Assembly (NCBI GenBank): GCA_020638365.1
Contig: JACKIQ010000005.1
Span: forward strand, 62,001-126,000
Source: Rhodospirillales bacterium
GTDB taxonomy: Bacteria > Pseudomonadota > Alphaproteobacteria > Micavibrionales > Micavibrionaceae
Length of the DNA: 64,000 bases
Direction: 5' to 3'
Shown here: piece after piece, positions 57,225-64,000 of the stretch
Layout: each line of letters opens with the position of its first letter
Position numbering within the stretch: the stretch's first letter is position 1
The notes under the pieces: model-generated
What the model was told of the DNA's origin: nothing
The model's input: only the letters and a program-made list of their open reading frames with translations
Databases searched by the model: none
Position numbers and translations under genes: made by a program

Positions 57225-58095
57225 ACCGCGCCGACCCGCCGCCATATTTCTCCAGCGTCGGCAACGGGCTGGTTATCAGAGCGGAATAATGTTTGTCGAT
57301 CGTCTTGAGCTGCGCCTCGTCTAACGCCGCCCGCGCCGCTTCGGACATGGTGAGCATCCGCGCCCCCTCGTAACCGACAACCTCCAGCGCGTTCCCGCAA
57401 TTCGCGCGCAGCTGATCCATGGAAATCTCCATGACATCGTGCGTGTCCTTGAGCCGCCCCAGAACCTCGTCCCGGAACTCCGGCAATACGCATTCAACGC
57501 ACAGAGCCGCCATCTCGGTGCCGACATACATAAGATAATCCGTGTGATAAACGGGGATCCCCGCATGGCTCTCGGTTTCGAACATCACGACATCATAGCC
57601 CATGAATTCGCCCCACTGCTTGACCAGACCGGGATGCGTGCGCTGCGATAAAGCGGCATAACCCACCCGGTTCGCATGGTCGGCCACGATACTCGCTGTA
57701 CTCTCAAGAAACGCTCCTTCCTTCTCGTACCCGCTCCAGTCCGTGAGATCAGGGTAGGTTTTCATAAGCATCTCGATAATATCCGGACGCCGCTCCTTCT
57801 GGCGGTTTTCGCTCAACATGGGATAAAGAACCATCCGCCCGTCATCGTAAACCGACGCCCAGTTGGGAAAAACCATATCGGGAGAACCCTTGTGCCCCAG
57901 AACAGTCGTCACCATCACGCCGTTTTGAACCAGCGCATCGCGGTAATCCCGAAACTCACGGATCGCCGCACGGGATATCTCGGCACGGGAACGATCGTCC
58001 CGATCAACCTGATAAGCGTTGGTCTCCACCGTTTCCGGATTGGTGTAAAACTCCGCGGGCTCGATCATCAGAAGATGATTGGTTGATTGCTTCAT
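57202..58095 (-). CDS. ctlX: CtlX-family (arginine deiminase/amidinotransferase fold) hydrolase
   Basis: A 297-residue guanidino-group-modifying enzyme of the CtlX type (citrulline utilisation hydrolase). The N-terminal P-D-M-V-F-P-N-W and D-D-G-R-M-V-L-Y-P-M near 72-92, E-N-R-Q-K-E-R-R-P-D near 96, and the V-Y-H-T-D-Y segment near 177 are family-like, although usual T-N-V-M-M residues are changed to T-D-Y-L-M. The catalytic cysteine is C291 in the C-terminal G-G-G-S-A-R-C motif. It likely hydrolyses citrulline or a related compound; substrate not certain. The 3' end is duplicated at 54.6 kb. Confidence 0.85.
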   Translation of the reverse strand: MKQSTNHLLMIEPAEFYTNPETVETNAYQVDRDDRSRAEISRAAIREFRDYRDALVQNGVMVTTVLGHKGSPDMVFPNWASVYDDGRMVLYPMLSENRQKERRPDIIEMLMKTYPDLTDWSGYEKEGAFLESTASIVADHANRVGYAALSQRTHPGLVKQWGEFMGYDVVMFETESHAGIPVYHTDYLMYVGTEMAALCVECVLPEFRDEVLGRLKDTHDVMEISMDQLRANCGNALEVVGYEGARMLTMSEAARAALDEAQLKTIDKHYSALITSPLPTLEKYGGGSARCMLMELF

Positions 58096-58239
58096 ATCTG
58101 CATTCTGTAAAATAAAAAAGGGAAGGACTGTTTACCTGAAAACAGTCTAGGAGAAATTCGTTAAAACTATGCCAAAAGACACCCGCCGTGAAAAGGGGCA
58201 CGGAAAAATATGTAAATAAAAAAATAAAGACCGACCGTC

Positions 58240-58548
58240 CTACCCGGTCTTGGCCTTAGGCTCCTGAAGGCTTTTTTCAACCATTTCGATAGCGCGCACC
58301 GTCATGGGAGCCTCAAACCCTGCACGCCGGATACCTTCCAGCCGCTTGCGCAGGTAAGACGCCCCGACACGGTAGCTGTTCACACGCTGCGAAAGGGGCC
58401 TTTCGTCACCGACTAAAAAAATGACGCACAGCCCCGTGGGGTCGTCGCCCTTGTCGCATGCCTCAAGGACAACGCTTCGAACGTCCTTTTCCCAGTTTCC
58501 GCCATCGAACATAGTTTTTTGAGGAGCAGAAATATGCGGGTCAAACAT
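58240..58548 (-). CDS. Small protein of unknown function
   Basis: A 102-residue soluble protein, helical, with V-C-I/L-C-V-I-F-L-V-G strand near 43-50 and basic C-terminal helices (K-R-L-E-G-I-R-R-A-G-F-E). No family recognised. It stands alone between ctlX and rlmJ. Confidence 0.5.
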   Translation of the reverse strand: MFDPHISAPQKTMFDGGNWEKDVRSVVLEACDKGDDPTGLCVIFLVGDERPLSQRVNSYRVGASYLRKRLEGIRRAGFEAPMTVRAIEMVEKSLQEPKAKTG

Positions 58549-58744
58549 ATCTACCTCTTAGAATATAAAAATCCAAAAAACGTATTAAGTATAAGAACCA
58601 GTGTGAACCGATTCGTCTGCATGGTCAAGGAAATTAACAAAAAAACCGTTCTATATCATATGGTTATTAACTAAAATGCTAAATAAATTTACTTTTATAT
58701 CTCTTTAATGCACAGATTGTGGATAAGTGGAGTGAAAATCGCCC

Positions 58745-59554
58745 ATGCTATCTTACCAGCATATCTACCACGCCGGGTGCCTGCCCGATATACACAAGCA
58801 CATGGCCCTGGCTGAACTGCTTAACCTGATGGTTAAAAAAGACAAGCCTCTCACCTACTTTGAGACTCACGCCGGCAGGGGCTATTACGACCTCAACGCT
58901 CCGGAAGCCCGTAAAACCGGCGAAGCGGCGGAAGGAATACTAAGAATGATGAAGGACGGCTGGTTTTCGCCGACCCGCCCGTTCCTTCGGGTAATTCAGG
59001 ACACTCAGAGCAAAAAAGGCATGCACATCTACCCCGGCTCGGCTGCAATCGCCGAATATTGCCGCCGTCCCGGGGACAAGATGCATCTGATGGAGCTTCA
59101 CCCCGGAGAAATCAAGCACTTGCGAAGCGCCTTCAAAAACCGTTCGGTGAACATCCAGCAAAAAGAGGGTCTCGCAGCCCTGCTCGCGATCGCTCCTCCT
59201 CAACCGCGACGCGGTCTGATCTTCATTGACCCCAGCTATGAAATCAAAACGGAATACGAGGAGCTACCCGTAAAAATAGAAAAAGTCCTGCACAAATGGC
59301 CCGTTGCGGTCCTCTGCCTCTGGTACCCCCTTCTCCCGGAACAGCCGCATAAGGGAATGCTCAGGGCTTTGACCGCCTTGAATCTCCCGAAATCAGGCGT
59401 GTTCGAAGTCGAGTTCAGCCCCCCGCCGGCACGCGAAAACGGCTGGAAAGCCCTTTACGGCAGCGGCCTGTTCATCGCCAACATCCCCTTCGGTTTCGAA
59501 CAGAAAATGAGCGGCATAACGAACACATTGACCGGAATAAAAAAACAAACTTAA
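58745..59554 (+). CDS. rlmJ: 23S rRNA (adenine-N6)-methyltransferase RlmJ
   Basis: A 269-residue Rossmann-fold methyltransferase that by family methylates A2030 of 23S rRNA. Characteristic: start M-L-S-Y-Q-H-I-Y-H-A-G-C-L-P-D-I-H-K-H, T-H-A-G-R-G-Y-Y-D-L near 41-50 (SAM-binding glycine loop), G-S-A-A-I-A-E near 99, and the catalytic D-P-S-Y-E (N/DPPY type) near 162. The C-terminal W-K-A-L-Y-G-S-G-L-F-I is typical. It converges with the GDP-fucose operon, overlapping by four bases. Confidence 0.95.
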   Translation: MLSYQHIYHAGCLPDIHKHMALAELLNLMVKKDKPLTYFETHAGRGYYDLNAPEARKTGEAAEGILRMMKDGWFSPTRPFLRVIQDTQSKKGMHIYPGSAAIAEYCRRPGDKMHLMELHPGEIKHLRSAFKNRSVNIQQKEGLAALLAIAPPQPRRGLIFIDPSYEIKTEYEELPVKIEKVLHKWPVAVLCLWYPLLPEQPHKGMLRALTALNLPKSGVFEVEFSPPPARENGWKALYGSGLFIANIPFGFEQKMSGITNTLTGIKKQT

Positions 59555-60423
59555 GCGCTGTACCTTGAAACCGCCCGTTCTTCCCGCCGCCATCTAAAAA
59601 GCCGCCACCAGCTTCCGATGTCGCTCCACTCGACATCCAGATCACGGACGAACGCTGAAGAAATACGCTTTAACAGGACAATATCAACCGAAACCGACTC
59701 AAATTCTGAAAAAATCTTTTTATTCAATTGTATTGAAACATTTTCATGCGTTCCTACCGCCAGAGCTTTTTGTGCGCCCCCGTAAATCTTCGGCGCAGAC
59801 CGTTCAAGCAACTGCAAAAACACGCTTGGCCGCGTCAGAAACATTCCTGTATTCCACAGACAGTCTCCCCGAGCGATCAACTCTTTCGCGCCGCGCACAT
59901 CTGGTTTTTCGATAAACCGTCGAACCGGCCTGCACGCCCTGTCGCCCTCCGCCATAACGATGTATCCGTAATCGCTTTCCGGCGACATCGGCTTCACACC
60001 GAACAACACCATATTCTCGATCGTGTAGGCGATTGACTCGATAACGCCCTTCTCGAACGCGCGCACATTTTTGAGACTCTGGTCCCCCGGCTGCACCAGC
60101 ATAAGCGCGCCAATCCCCTTGAGCAAATGAGCCGCCACCCCGATGGCCGCCGCCGTCCCCCTGTGATCCGGCTCAAGGAGTACCGTACGCGGCTCCATCT
60201 TGATCTGCGCCATTTGCCTGTAAACAGTATCCTCGTAACGCTGGTGACAGACGATGATCGGCTGAGAAAAAGCCCGCCCGCGCAACGCGGTGCGCTGAAA
60301 AAAAGAAAGTCCGGTGCCAAGAGAGAGAAATTCTTTCGGACGCTTGCTGTTCGTCAGGGGCCATAACCGCGCGTCCCGCCCGCCGACCAGAATAACGGGC
60401 ACGATATCAGGCCGCGAGGTCAT
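59551..60423 (-). CDS. Mannose-1-phosphate guanylyltransferase-like nucleotidyltransferase
   Basis: A 290-residue protein resembling the pyrophosphorylase domain of ManC/AlgA, which makes GDP-mannose. It lacks the C-terminal isomerase part of bifunctional enzymes. The start at ATG 60423 overlaps the upstream gene by 17 bases. The signature loop is G-G-R-D-A-R-L-W-P-L instead of the usual G-G-x-G-T-R-L-W-P. P-K-E-F-L is intact, P-S-D-H is replaced by P-G-D-Q, and E-P-x-x-R-N-T-A by E-P-D-H-R-G-T-A. F-I-E-K-P, N-T-G-M-F and D-V-E-W-S-D-I-G-S-W are normal. It may be a divergent guanylyltransferase or a paralogue with reduced activity. It is the third gene of the gmd-fcl operon. Confidence 0.75.
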   Translation of the reverse strand: MTSRPDIVPVILVGGRDARLWPLTNSKRPKEFLSLGTGLSFFQRTALRGRAFSQPIIVCHQRYEDTVYRQMAQIKMEPRTVLLEPDHRGTAAAIGVAAHLLKGIGALMLVQPGDQSLKNVRAFEKGVIESIAYTIENMVLFGVKPMSPESDYGYIVMAEGDRACRPVRRFIEKPDVRGAKELIARGDCLWNTGMFLTRPSVFLQLLERSAPKIYGGAQKALAVGTHENVSIQLNKKIFSEFESVSVDIVLLKRISSAFVRDLDVEWSDIGSWWRLFRWRREERAVSRYSA

Positions 60424-61402
60424 CCGCCCCCTGATCCGGCGCACAGCCCCCCTTCTTGCGCAGCAGATAATCCGCGTACGCGTGCCTTAAACCATTCTCA
60501 AGAGAAGTGCGCGGAACCCACCCCGCCGAAAAAATTCGTGAACTGTCCATCACTTTACGGGCGACACCTTCAGGGCCGGAAGCGTCAAACTCAATCCCGG
60601 CGTCGCATCCCACGCAATCGGCTATTTTTTTAGCCAGTTCAGCAATCGTAATGTCCGCCCCGCTGCCCACATTGACCGGCCCCGCCCCGTTATAATGCTT
60701 GAGCAGGAAAACGAGCGCATCCGCCAGATCGTCGACATAAAGAAATTCGCGCAGCGCCCGTCCGCTGCCCCACACTTTCAAGGGCTGACCCGTACGCTTG
60801 GCCTCATGCGCCTTCATCATCAGCGCCGGAATAACGTGCGAACGCGTCTGATCGTAGTGATCCCCCGGCCCGTAAAGATTGCACGGCATGGCGGAAATAA
60901 AATCGCATCCATACTGCCTGCGGTAAAATTCGCACATCTTCACCCCGGCGATTTTCGCCAGCGCGTACCCCTCGTTCGTCGGCTCCAGCGGGCCGCTGAG
61001 CAAGGCCTCCTCGCGGATCGGCACCGCCGCTTCCCGGGGATAGATGCACGAGGACCCGAGATAAAGCAGCCTCTTAACCCCGGCCTGATACGCGGCGTGA
61101 ATGAAATTGGTGCTGATGGAAAGATTTTCATAAAGGTAATCCGCAGGACGCTGCGAATTATCAAGAATCCCCCCGACCCGCGCCGCCGCAAGGATAACGA
61201 TTTCGGGCTTGTTCTTGCTCATCCAGCGCTCGACCGCCGCCTGATCGCGCAGGTCAAGATAGCGCCGCGGCACAAGAAACACATAGACGTTTTCGGGCAT
61301 CAGCCGCCGGACCACCGCCGAACCGACCATCCCGGTCTGCCCCGCCACGAAAACCCGCTTGCCCTCCAGCGCGTAGGGAACGCTCAGCCAGTCATCTTCC
61401 AT
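60407..61402 (-). CDS. fcl: GDP-L-fucose synthase
   Basis: A 331-residue NADPH-dependent epimerase/reductase converting GDP-4-keto-6-deoxymannose into GDP-L-fucose. Start M-E-D-D-W-L-S at 61402, with the Rossmann motif V-A-G-Q-T-G-M-V-G-S-A-V near 20-31. S-S-C-I-Y-P near 114 and Y-A-L-A-K near 143-147 (catalytic tyrosine and lysine) are present. E-F-L-Y-V-D-D-L-A-D-A near 208 is typical. Its 5' end overlaps gmd by 19 bases and the guanylyltransferase start by 17, giving a tight operon. Confidence 0.95.
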   Translation of the reverse strand: MEDDWLSVPYALEGKRVFVAGQTGMVGSAVVRRLMPENVYVFLVPRRYLDLRDQAAVERWMSKNKPEIVILAAARVGGILDNSQRPADYLYENLSISTNFIHAAYQAGVKRLLYLGSSCIYPREAAVPIREEALLSGPLEPTNEGYALAKIAGVKMCEFYRRQYGCDFISAMPCNLYGPGDHYDQTRSHVIPALMMKAHEAKRTGQPLKVWGSGRALREFLYVDDLADALVFLLKHYNGAGPVNVGSGADITIAELAKKIADCVGCDAGIEFDASGPEGVARKVMDSSRIFSAGWVPRTSLENGLRHAYADYLLRKKGGCAPDQGADDLAA

Positions 61403-62466
61403 ACGGCGTCTCCTCCGGCTTCCCGCCACAACAACATGCGGTCGGCATTCACCATATCCGCAACCAGATCGTCGAAATAATATTTCGGCAACCAGTTTAG
61501 CGCATCTTGGGCCTTTCGTGCATTACCTAAAAGATGATTCACATCCTTCGGCCGGAAAAACGCCGGATCGACGGAAACCAGAAGCCGCCCGGTGCGCTTA
61601 TCCCTCCCGGTCTCCTCGACGCCTGTCCCGCTCCATGCCACCTGAATGCCGATCTGCTCGAACGCGCGCTCGACGAACTCCCGCACGGAATAAGCCTGCC
61701 CGGTGGCCAGAACGTAATCGTCAGGCCGCTCTTGCTGAAGCATCAGCCACATCCCTTCCACGTAATCTCGGGCATGGCCCCAATCGCGGATGGAATCCAG
61801 GTTGCCCAGCCTCAAAACTTCCCGCGATCCCGCCTCGATGGACGCGACCGCCTTGGTGATCTTGCGCGTAACGAAATCTTCGCCGCGCGCCGGGCTTTCA
61901 TGGTTGAACAGAATACCATTGGAAACATGAATGCCGTACGCATCACGATAGGTCCGCGCCAGCCAGTAAGACGCCAGCTTCGCCACCCCATAGGGGCTGC
62001 ACGGCATGAAGGGCGTATTTTCATCCTGCGGCGCGGGCGCGCTGCCGAACATCTCTGACGAAGACGCCTGATACATCCGCACGGAGCGTTCCATATCAAG
62101 CAACCGGATCGAATCCAGGATCGCCAGCGTCCCCTTGGTATTGATATCCAACGTCGCCGCCGGGGTCTTGAAACTCACCCCCACCTGCGACATCGCGGCA
62201 AGATTGTAGATTTCCTGCGGCCGCACCTCCTTGAGCAACTGCGTCACGCTCTGCGCGTCCGTCACGTCCCCCTGATGCAACGTCAGCGCGGCATCGGTCA
62301 GCCCCAGCATCGCAAGACGCGCCATCCCGTCCGCCGGGTTCATATAACTGTCCCAGCGCACCAGACCGTGCACATTGTAACCTTTTTTAATCAGGAACTC
62401 AGCAAGATAACCCCCATCCTGCCCGGCGATTCCGGTGATGAGGGCGGTTTTTTTGAAACCGGACAT
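61384..62466 (-). CDS. gmd: GDP-mannose 4,6-dehydratase
   Basis: A 360-residue SDR enzyme that converts GDP-mannose to GDP-4-keto-6-deoxymannose. ATG 62466 starts M-S-G-F-K-K-T-A-L-I-T-G-I-A-G-Q-D-G-G-Y. Glycine-rich NADP motif G-I-A-G-Q-D-G-G-Y near 11-19, S-S-S-E-M-F-G near 128, and Y-G-V-A-K near 150 (catalytic Y and K). F-N-H-E-S near 179, R-D-W-G-H-A near 218 and the F-R-P-x-D-V region follow. First gene of the operon with fcl and the guanylyltransferase-like gene; together they make GDP-L-fucose or a related deoxysugar for surface polysaccharides. Confidence 0.96.
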   Translation of the reverse strand: MSGFKKTALITGIAGQDGGYLAEFLIKKGYNVHGLVRWDSYMNPADGMARLAMLGLTDAALTLHQGDVTDAQSVTQLLKEVRPQEIYNLAAMSQVGVSFKTPAATLDINTKGTLAILDSIRLLDMERSVRMYQASSSEMFGSAPAPQDENTPFMPCSPYGVAKLASYWLARTYRDAYGIHVSNGILFNHESPARGEDFVTRKITKAVASIEAGSREVLRLGNLDSIRDWGHARDYVEGMWLMLQQERPDDYVLATGQAYSVREFVERAFEQIGIQVAWSGTGVEETGRDKRTGRLLVSVDPAFFRPKDVNHLLGNARKAQDALNWLPKYYFDDLVADMVNADRMLLWREAGGDAVWKMTG

Positions 62467-62577
62467 TGGCGTCTCCCCACACAAATGCATGCTGCAAAAA
62501 CACAATGCATCATCCGTGCCAAAAACGCAAAGAAAAGAATGATCTAAGAAAGAAATTTAAAGTATGATCTAAGAGAC

Positions 62578-63504
62578 ATGAACCCGATAGACAAAATCGA
62601 CAGAGCACACAGACAGGGCCTCGTCCTGCACGGCTTCTGCCTGACTTTGCTGTTCATCTTACAATTTATCAATTTTAACATGCCGGTGTTCGAACAGACG
62701 ATCGCCCACCTGACTTACATTCCCATTGAGTTGGAAGCGTCCGACGAAGCCTTGAAATGTATTGTCGTCCCACTCTCGGTTGATTGCATTTGGGAACCGA
62801 GTTGGTTGGAAGACAAAAACTATATGGAGTGCGGATTTGATTTCCCGAACCCGACTTATAATGTTAAAAACACAAACTATACTTTAAGGCAGAACACCTA
62901 CACCCACGATTCTCCCTGCAAACTAGAAAAAACAATTTACGTTTCCCCATACAACCCGGCTTGGGCTGTTTCAGACAACAACTTGCCTAAAGGAAACTCG
63001 CTTAAAATATTTCTTTTTTTGGGAACACTACTGATAATCTGGACAGGGCTTTTTATAACTTTGACATGCTTCAGCCCTTCATGCCATCCCGCACAATTTC
63101 AAACTAAATTCTCGGCTATTATAAAAAAGAAAAGCTTTGGAAACGCTCTCTTTTTCTCCCTCTATGGCACAGCCTTGTTCCTATGGATTGCCGTAATTAC
63201 GACTTATTGTCTCGGGTGGAGTACAGACAGCATAAATAATTATGTCAATGGAAACATCGCTTTACCGCTAAATATTTTCGCAGGCTTGTTAATTTATCTT
63301 TTTTACGCTCCACGCACATACTGGCTTCTAATACCGGCTCTATACTTCTATCTTTTTTTTGCAATGTACTACTATGTTTTTCTCACACTCGAAATGAATT
63401 TGGTCCCGGACTGGCTTTTTCTGATTCTACTTGCGCAAATCACAGTTTTTATCACAGAAAAGACTGCGAACTTACTTTCAAAAACTAAAAAACCTACCCC
63501 TTAA
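62578..63504 (+). CDS. Polytopic membrane protein of unknown function
   Basis: A 308-residue protein with a first span at 15-35, a hydrophilic cysteine-containing loop (about 50-140, C-I-V-V; D-C-I-W-E; M-E-C-G-F) and four more spans from 145 on. It is markedly AT-richer than its neighbours with rare codons, suggesting horizontal origin or relaxed selection. No family recognised. It converges with the last gene of the window, overlapping by 11 bases. Confidence 0.6.
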   Translation: MNPIDKIDRAHRQGLVLHGFCLTLLFILQFINFNMPVFEQTIAHLTYIPIELEASDEALKCIVVPLSVDCIWEPSWLEDKNYMECGFDFPNPTYNVKNTNYTLRQNTYTHDSPCKLEKTIYVSPYNPAWAVSDNNLPKGNSLKIFLFLGTLLIIWTGLFITLTCFSPSCHPAQFQTKFSAIIKKKSFGNALFFSLYGTALFLWIAVITTYCLGWSTDSINNYVNGNIALPLNIFAGLLIYLFYAPRTYWLLIPALYFYLFFAMYYYVFLTLEMNLVPDWLFLILLAQITVFITEKTANLLSKTKKPTP

Positions 63505-64000
63505 CCTTCTGCTTGATCATATACCCGATCGCCGCCGCGCAGAACGCGAAGAACAGCGCACAGAGAGCGCCGATCACAATATCGTGCCCGTCCAGCACCA
63601 TCCACGCCCCGGCCACAACAAACAGGAGGGAAATAATCTCCAGTATGATGAGCGTCGGCAGATTATGCGACTTCGCGGAATTTCGGTACGCCTCCCCCAC
63701 GCCCAGCTTTTCGGTCGAGCGCTCCATCCCCTCCGTCACCCGCCAAGTCCAGAGGGTAAACCCGACCATAAACAGCAGAACAATCACCACGTTCGGCCAC
63801 GGCCCGAAGAAAACCTGAACCCCCACCACCACCGGCAGCATGATGATATACATCCGCTTGACGGACCGGCGCAGGCGCTCTTCCTCCGCCGCGCTGCGGA
63901 TCACGTAGCCCCTCCCCATGATACCCCACGGGTAGAACACGGAATTCCCGGCTACGTCCTTTTTGAAGATCCCGCTGACTAGCCCGTCAAAATACCCCAT
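63494..64000 (-). CDS. Membrane protein of unknown function, possibly extending beyond the window
   Basis: 168 residues are visible from an ATG at the window edge (M-G-Y-F-D-G-L), but an upstream start outside the window cannot be excluded. Two pairs of membrane spans (about 52-88 and 115-160), with a basic cytosolic loop between. W-G-I-M-G-R-G-Y-V-I near residue 25 is a surface-exposed turn. No family recognised. Confidence 0.55.
   Translation of the reverse strand: MGYFDGLVSGIFKKDVAGNSVFYPWGIMGRGYVIRSAAEEERLRRSVKRMYIIMLPVVVGVQVFFGPWPNVVIVLLFMVGFTLWTWRVTEGMERSTEKLGVGEAYRNSAKSHNLPTLIILEIISLLFVVAGAWMVLDGHDIVIGALCALFFAFCAAAIGYMIKQKVKG

Noticed and set aside
57056..57493. Antisense-like frame at the ctlX end
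   Set aside because: Overlaps ctlX in another phase, arginine/glycine-rich without features; ctlX is well supported.

Overview
The window looks like chromosomal DNA of a mid-GC alphaproteobacterium (about 50-55 % GC by eye). Three markers point there: an ALAS-type 5-aminolevulinate synthase (hemA, the Shemin pathway), a CpdR-like single-domain response regulator, and a PraR-like XRE regulator beside a LuxR/LuxI pair. The many orphan secreted proteins recall Micavibrio-like lineages, but that placement is inference. There are no rRNA genes, insertion sequences, transposases, integrases or CRISPR arrays.

Layout. 1-13.4 kb: end of pdxH, htpG, a secreted orphan with a zincin-like protein that has lost HExxH, a tiny YjfB-like gene, hemA, a DUF2330/RnfD-like membrane pair, a TetR regulator, an adenosine kinase-like gene overlapping a MORN-type protein, an HExxH protein and a lipoprotein. 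13.5-21.5 kb: rlmB, a lipoprotein, tRNA-Tyr, an APH-type kinase, an HTTM membrane protein, then a candidate leader/small RNA, rtcB and a peculiar tRNA with anticodon TAT and a 22-nt variable region. 21.5-28 kb: an inverse autotransporter with a beta-helix passenger and a three-gene phosphorelay. 28-35 kb: DEAD-box helicase, cold shock protein, tRNA-Asn, orphans, a CDF transporter and a FecR/RTX-like secreted protein. 35-45 kb: a VTT-like membrane protein, glpK and glpD, a hybrid kinase with its receiver protein, a YjbH-type outer-membrane protein, an orphan and a DUF4259 protein. 45-52 kb: an rluD-type synthase, a beta-propeller protein, a glycosyltransferase, cpdR, a muramidase-like protein and tRNA-Val. 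52-58 kb: orphans, a RelE-like fusion, a quorum-sensing module (XRE, luxR, luxI, small gene) and ctlX. 58-64 kb: rlmJ, the GDP-fucose operon (gmd, fcl, mannose-1-phosphate guanylyltransferase-like) and membrane proteins.

Two places deserve most attention. First, the AT-richer quorum-sensing module is bracketed by a 23-bp direct repeat (22/23 identical) that is the 3' end of ctlX. The left copy continues into a decayed ctlX tail, which suggests insertion at, or duplication of, that gene end. Second, rtcB is preceded by a promoter plus hairpin/terminator leader and followed after 69 nt by the unusual tRNA, whose acceptor strand is complementary to a 9-nt element just upstream. That arrangement suggests an RNA-repair cassette.
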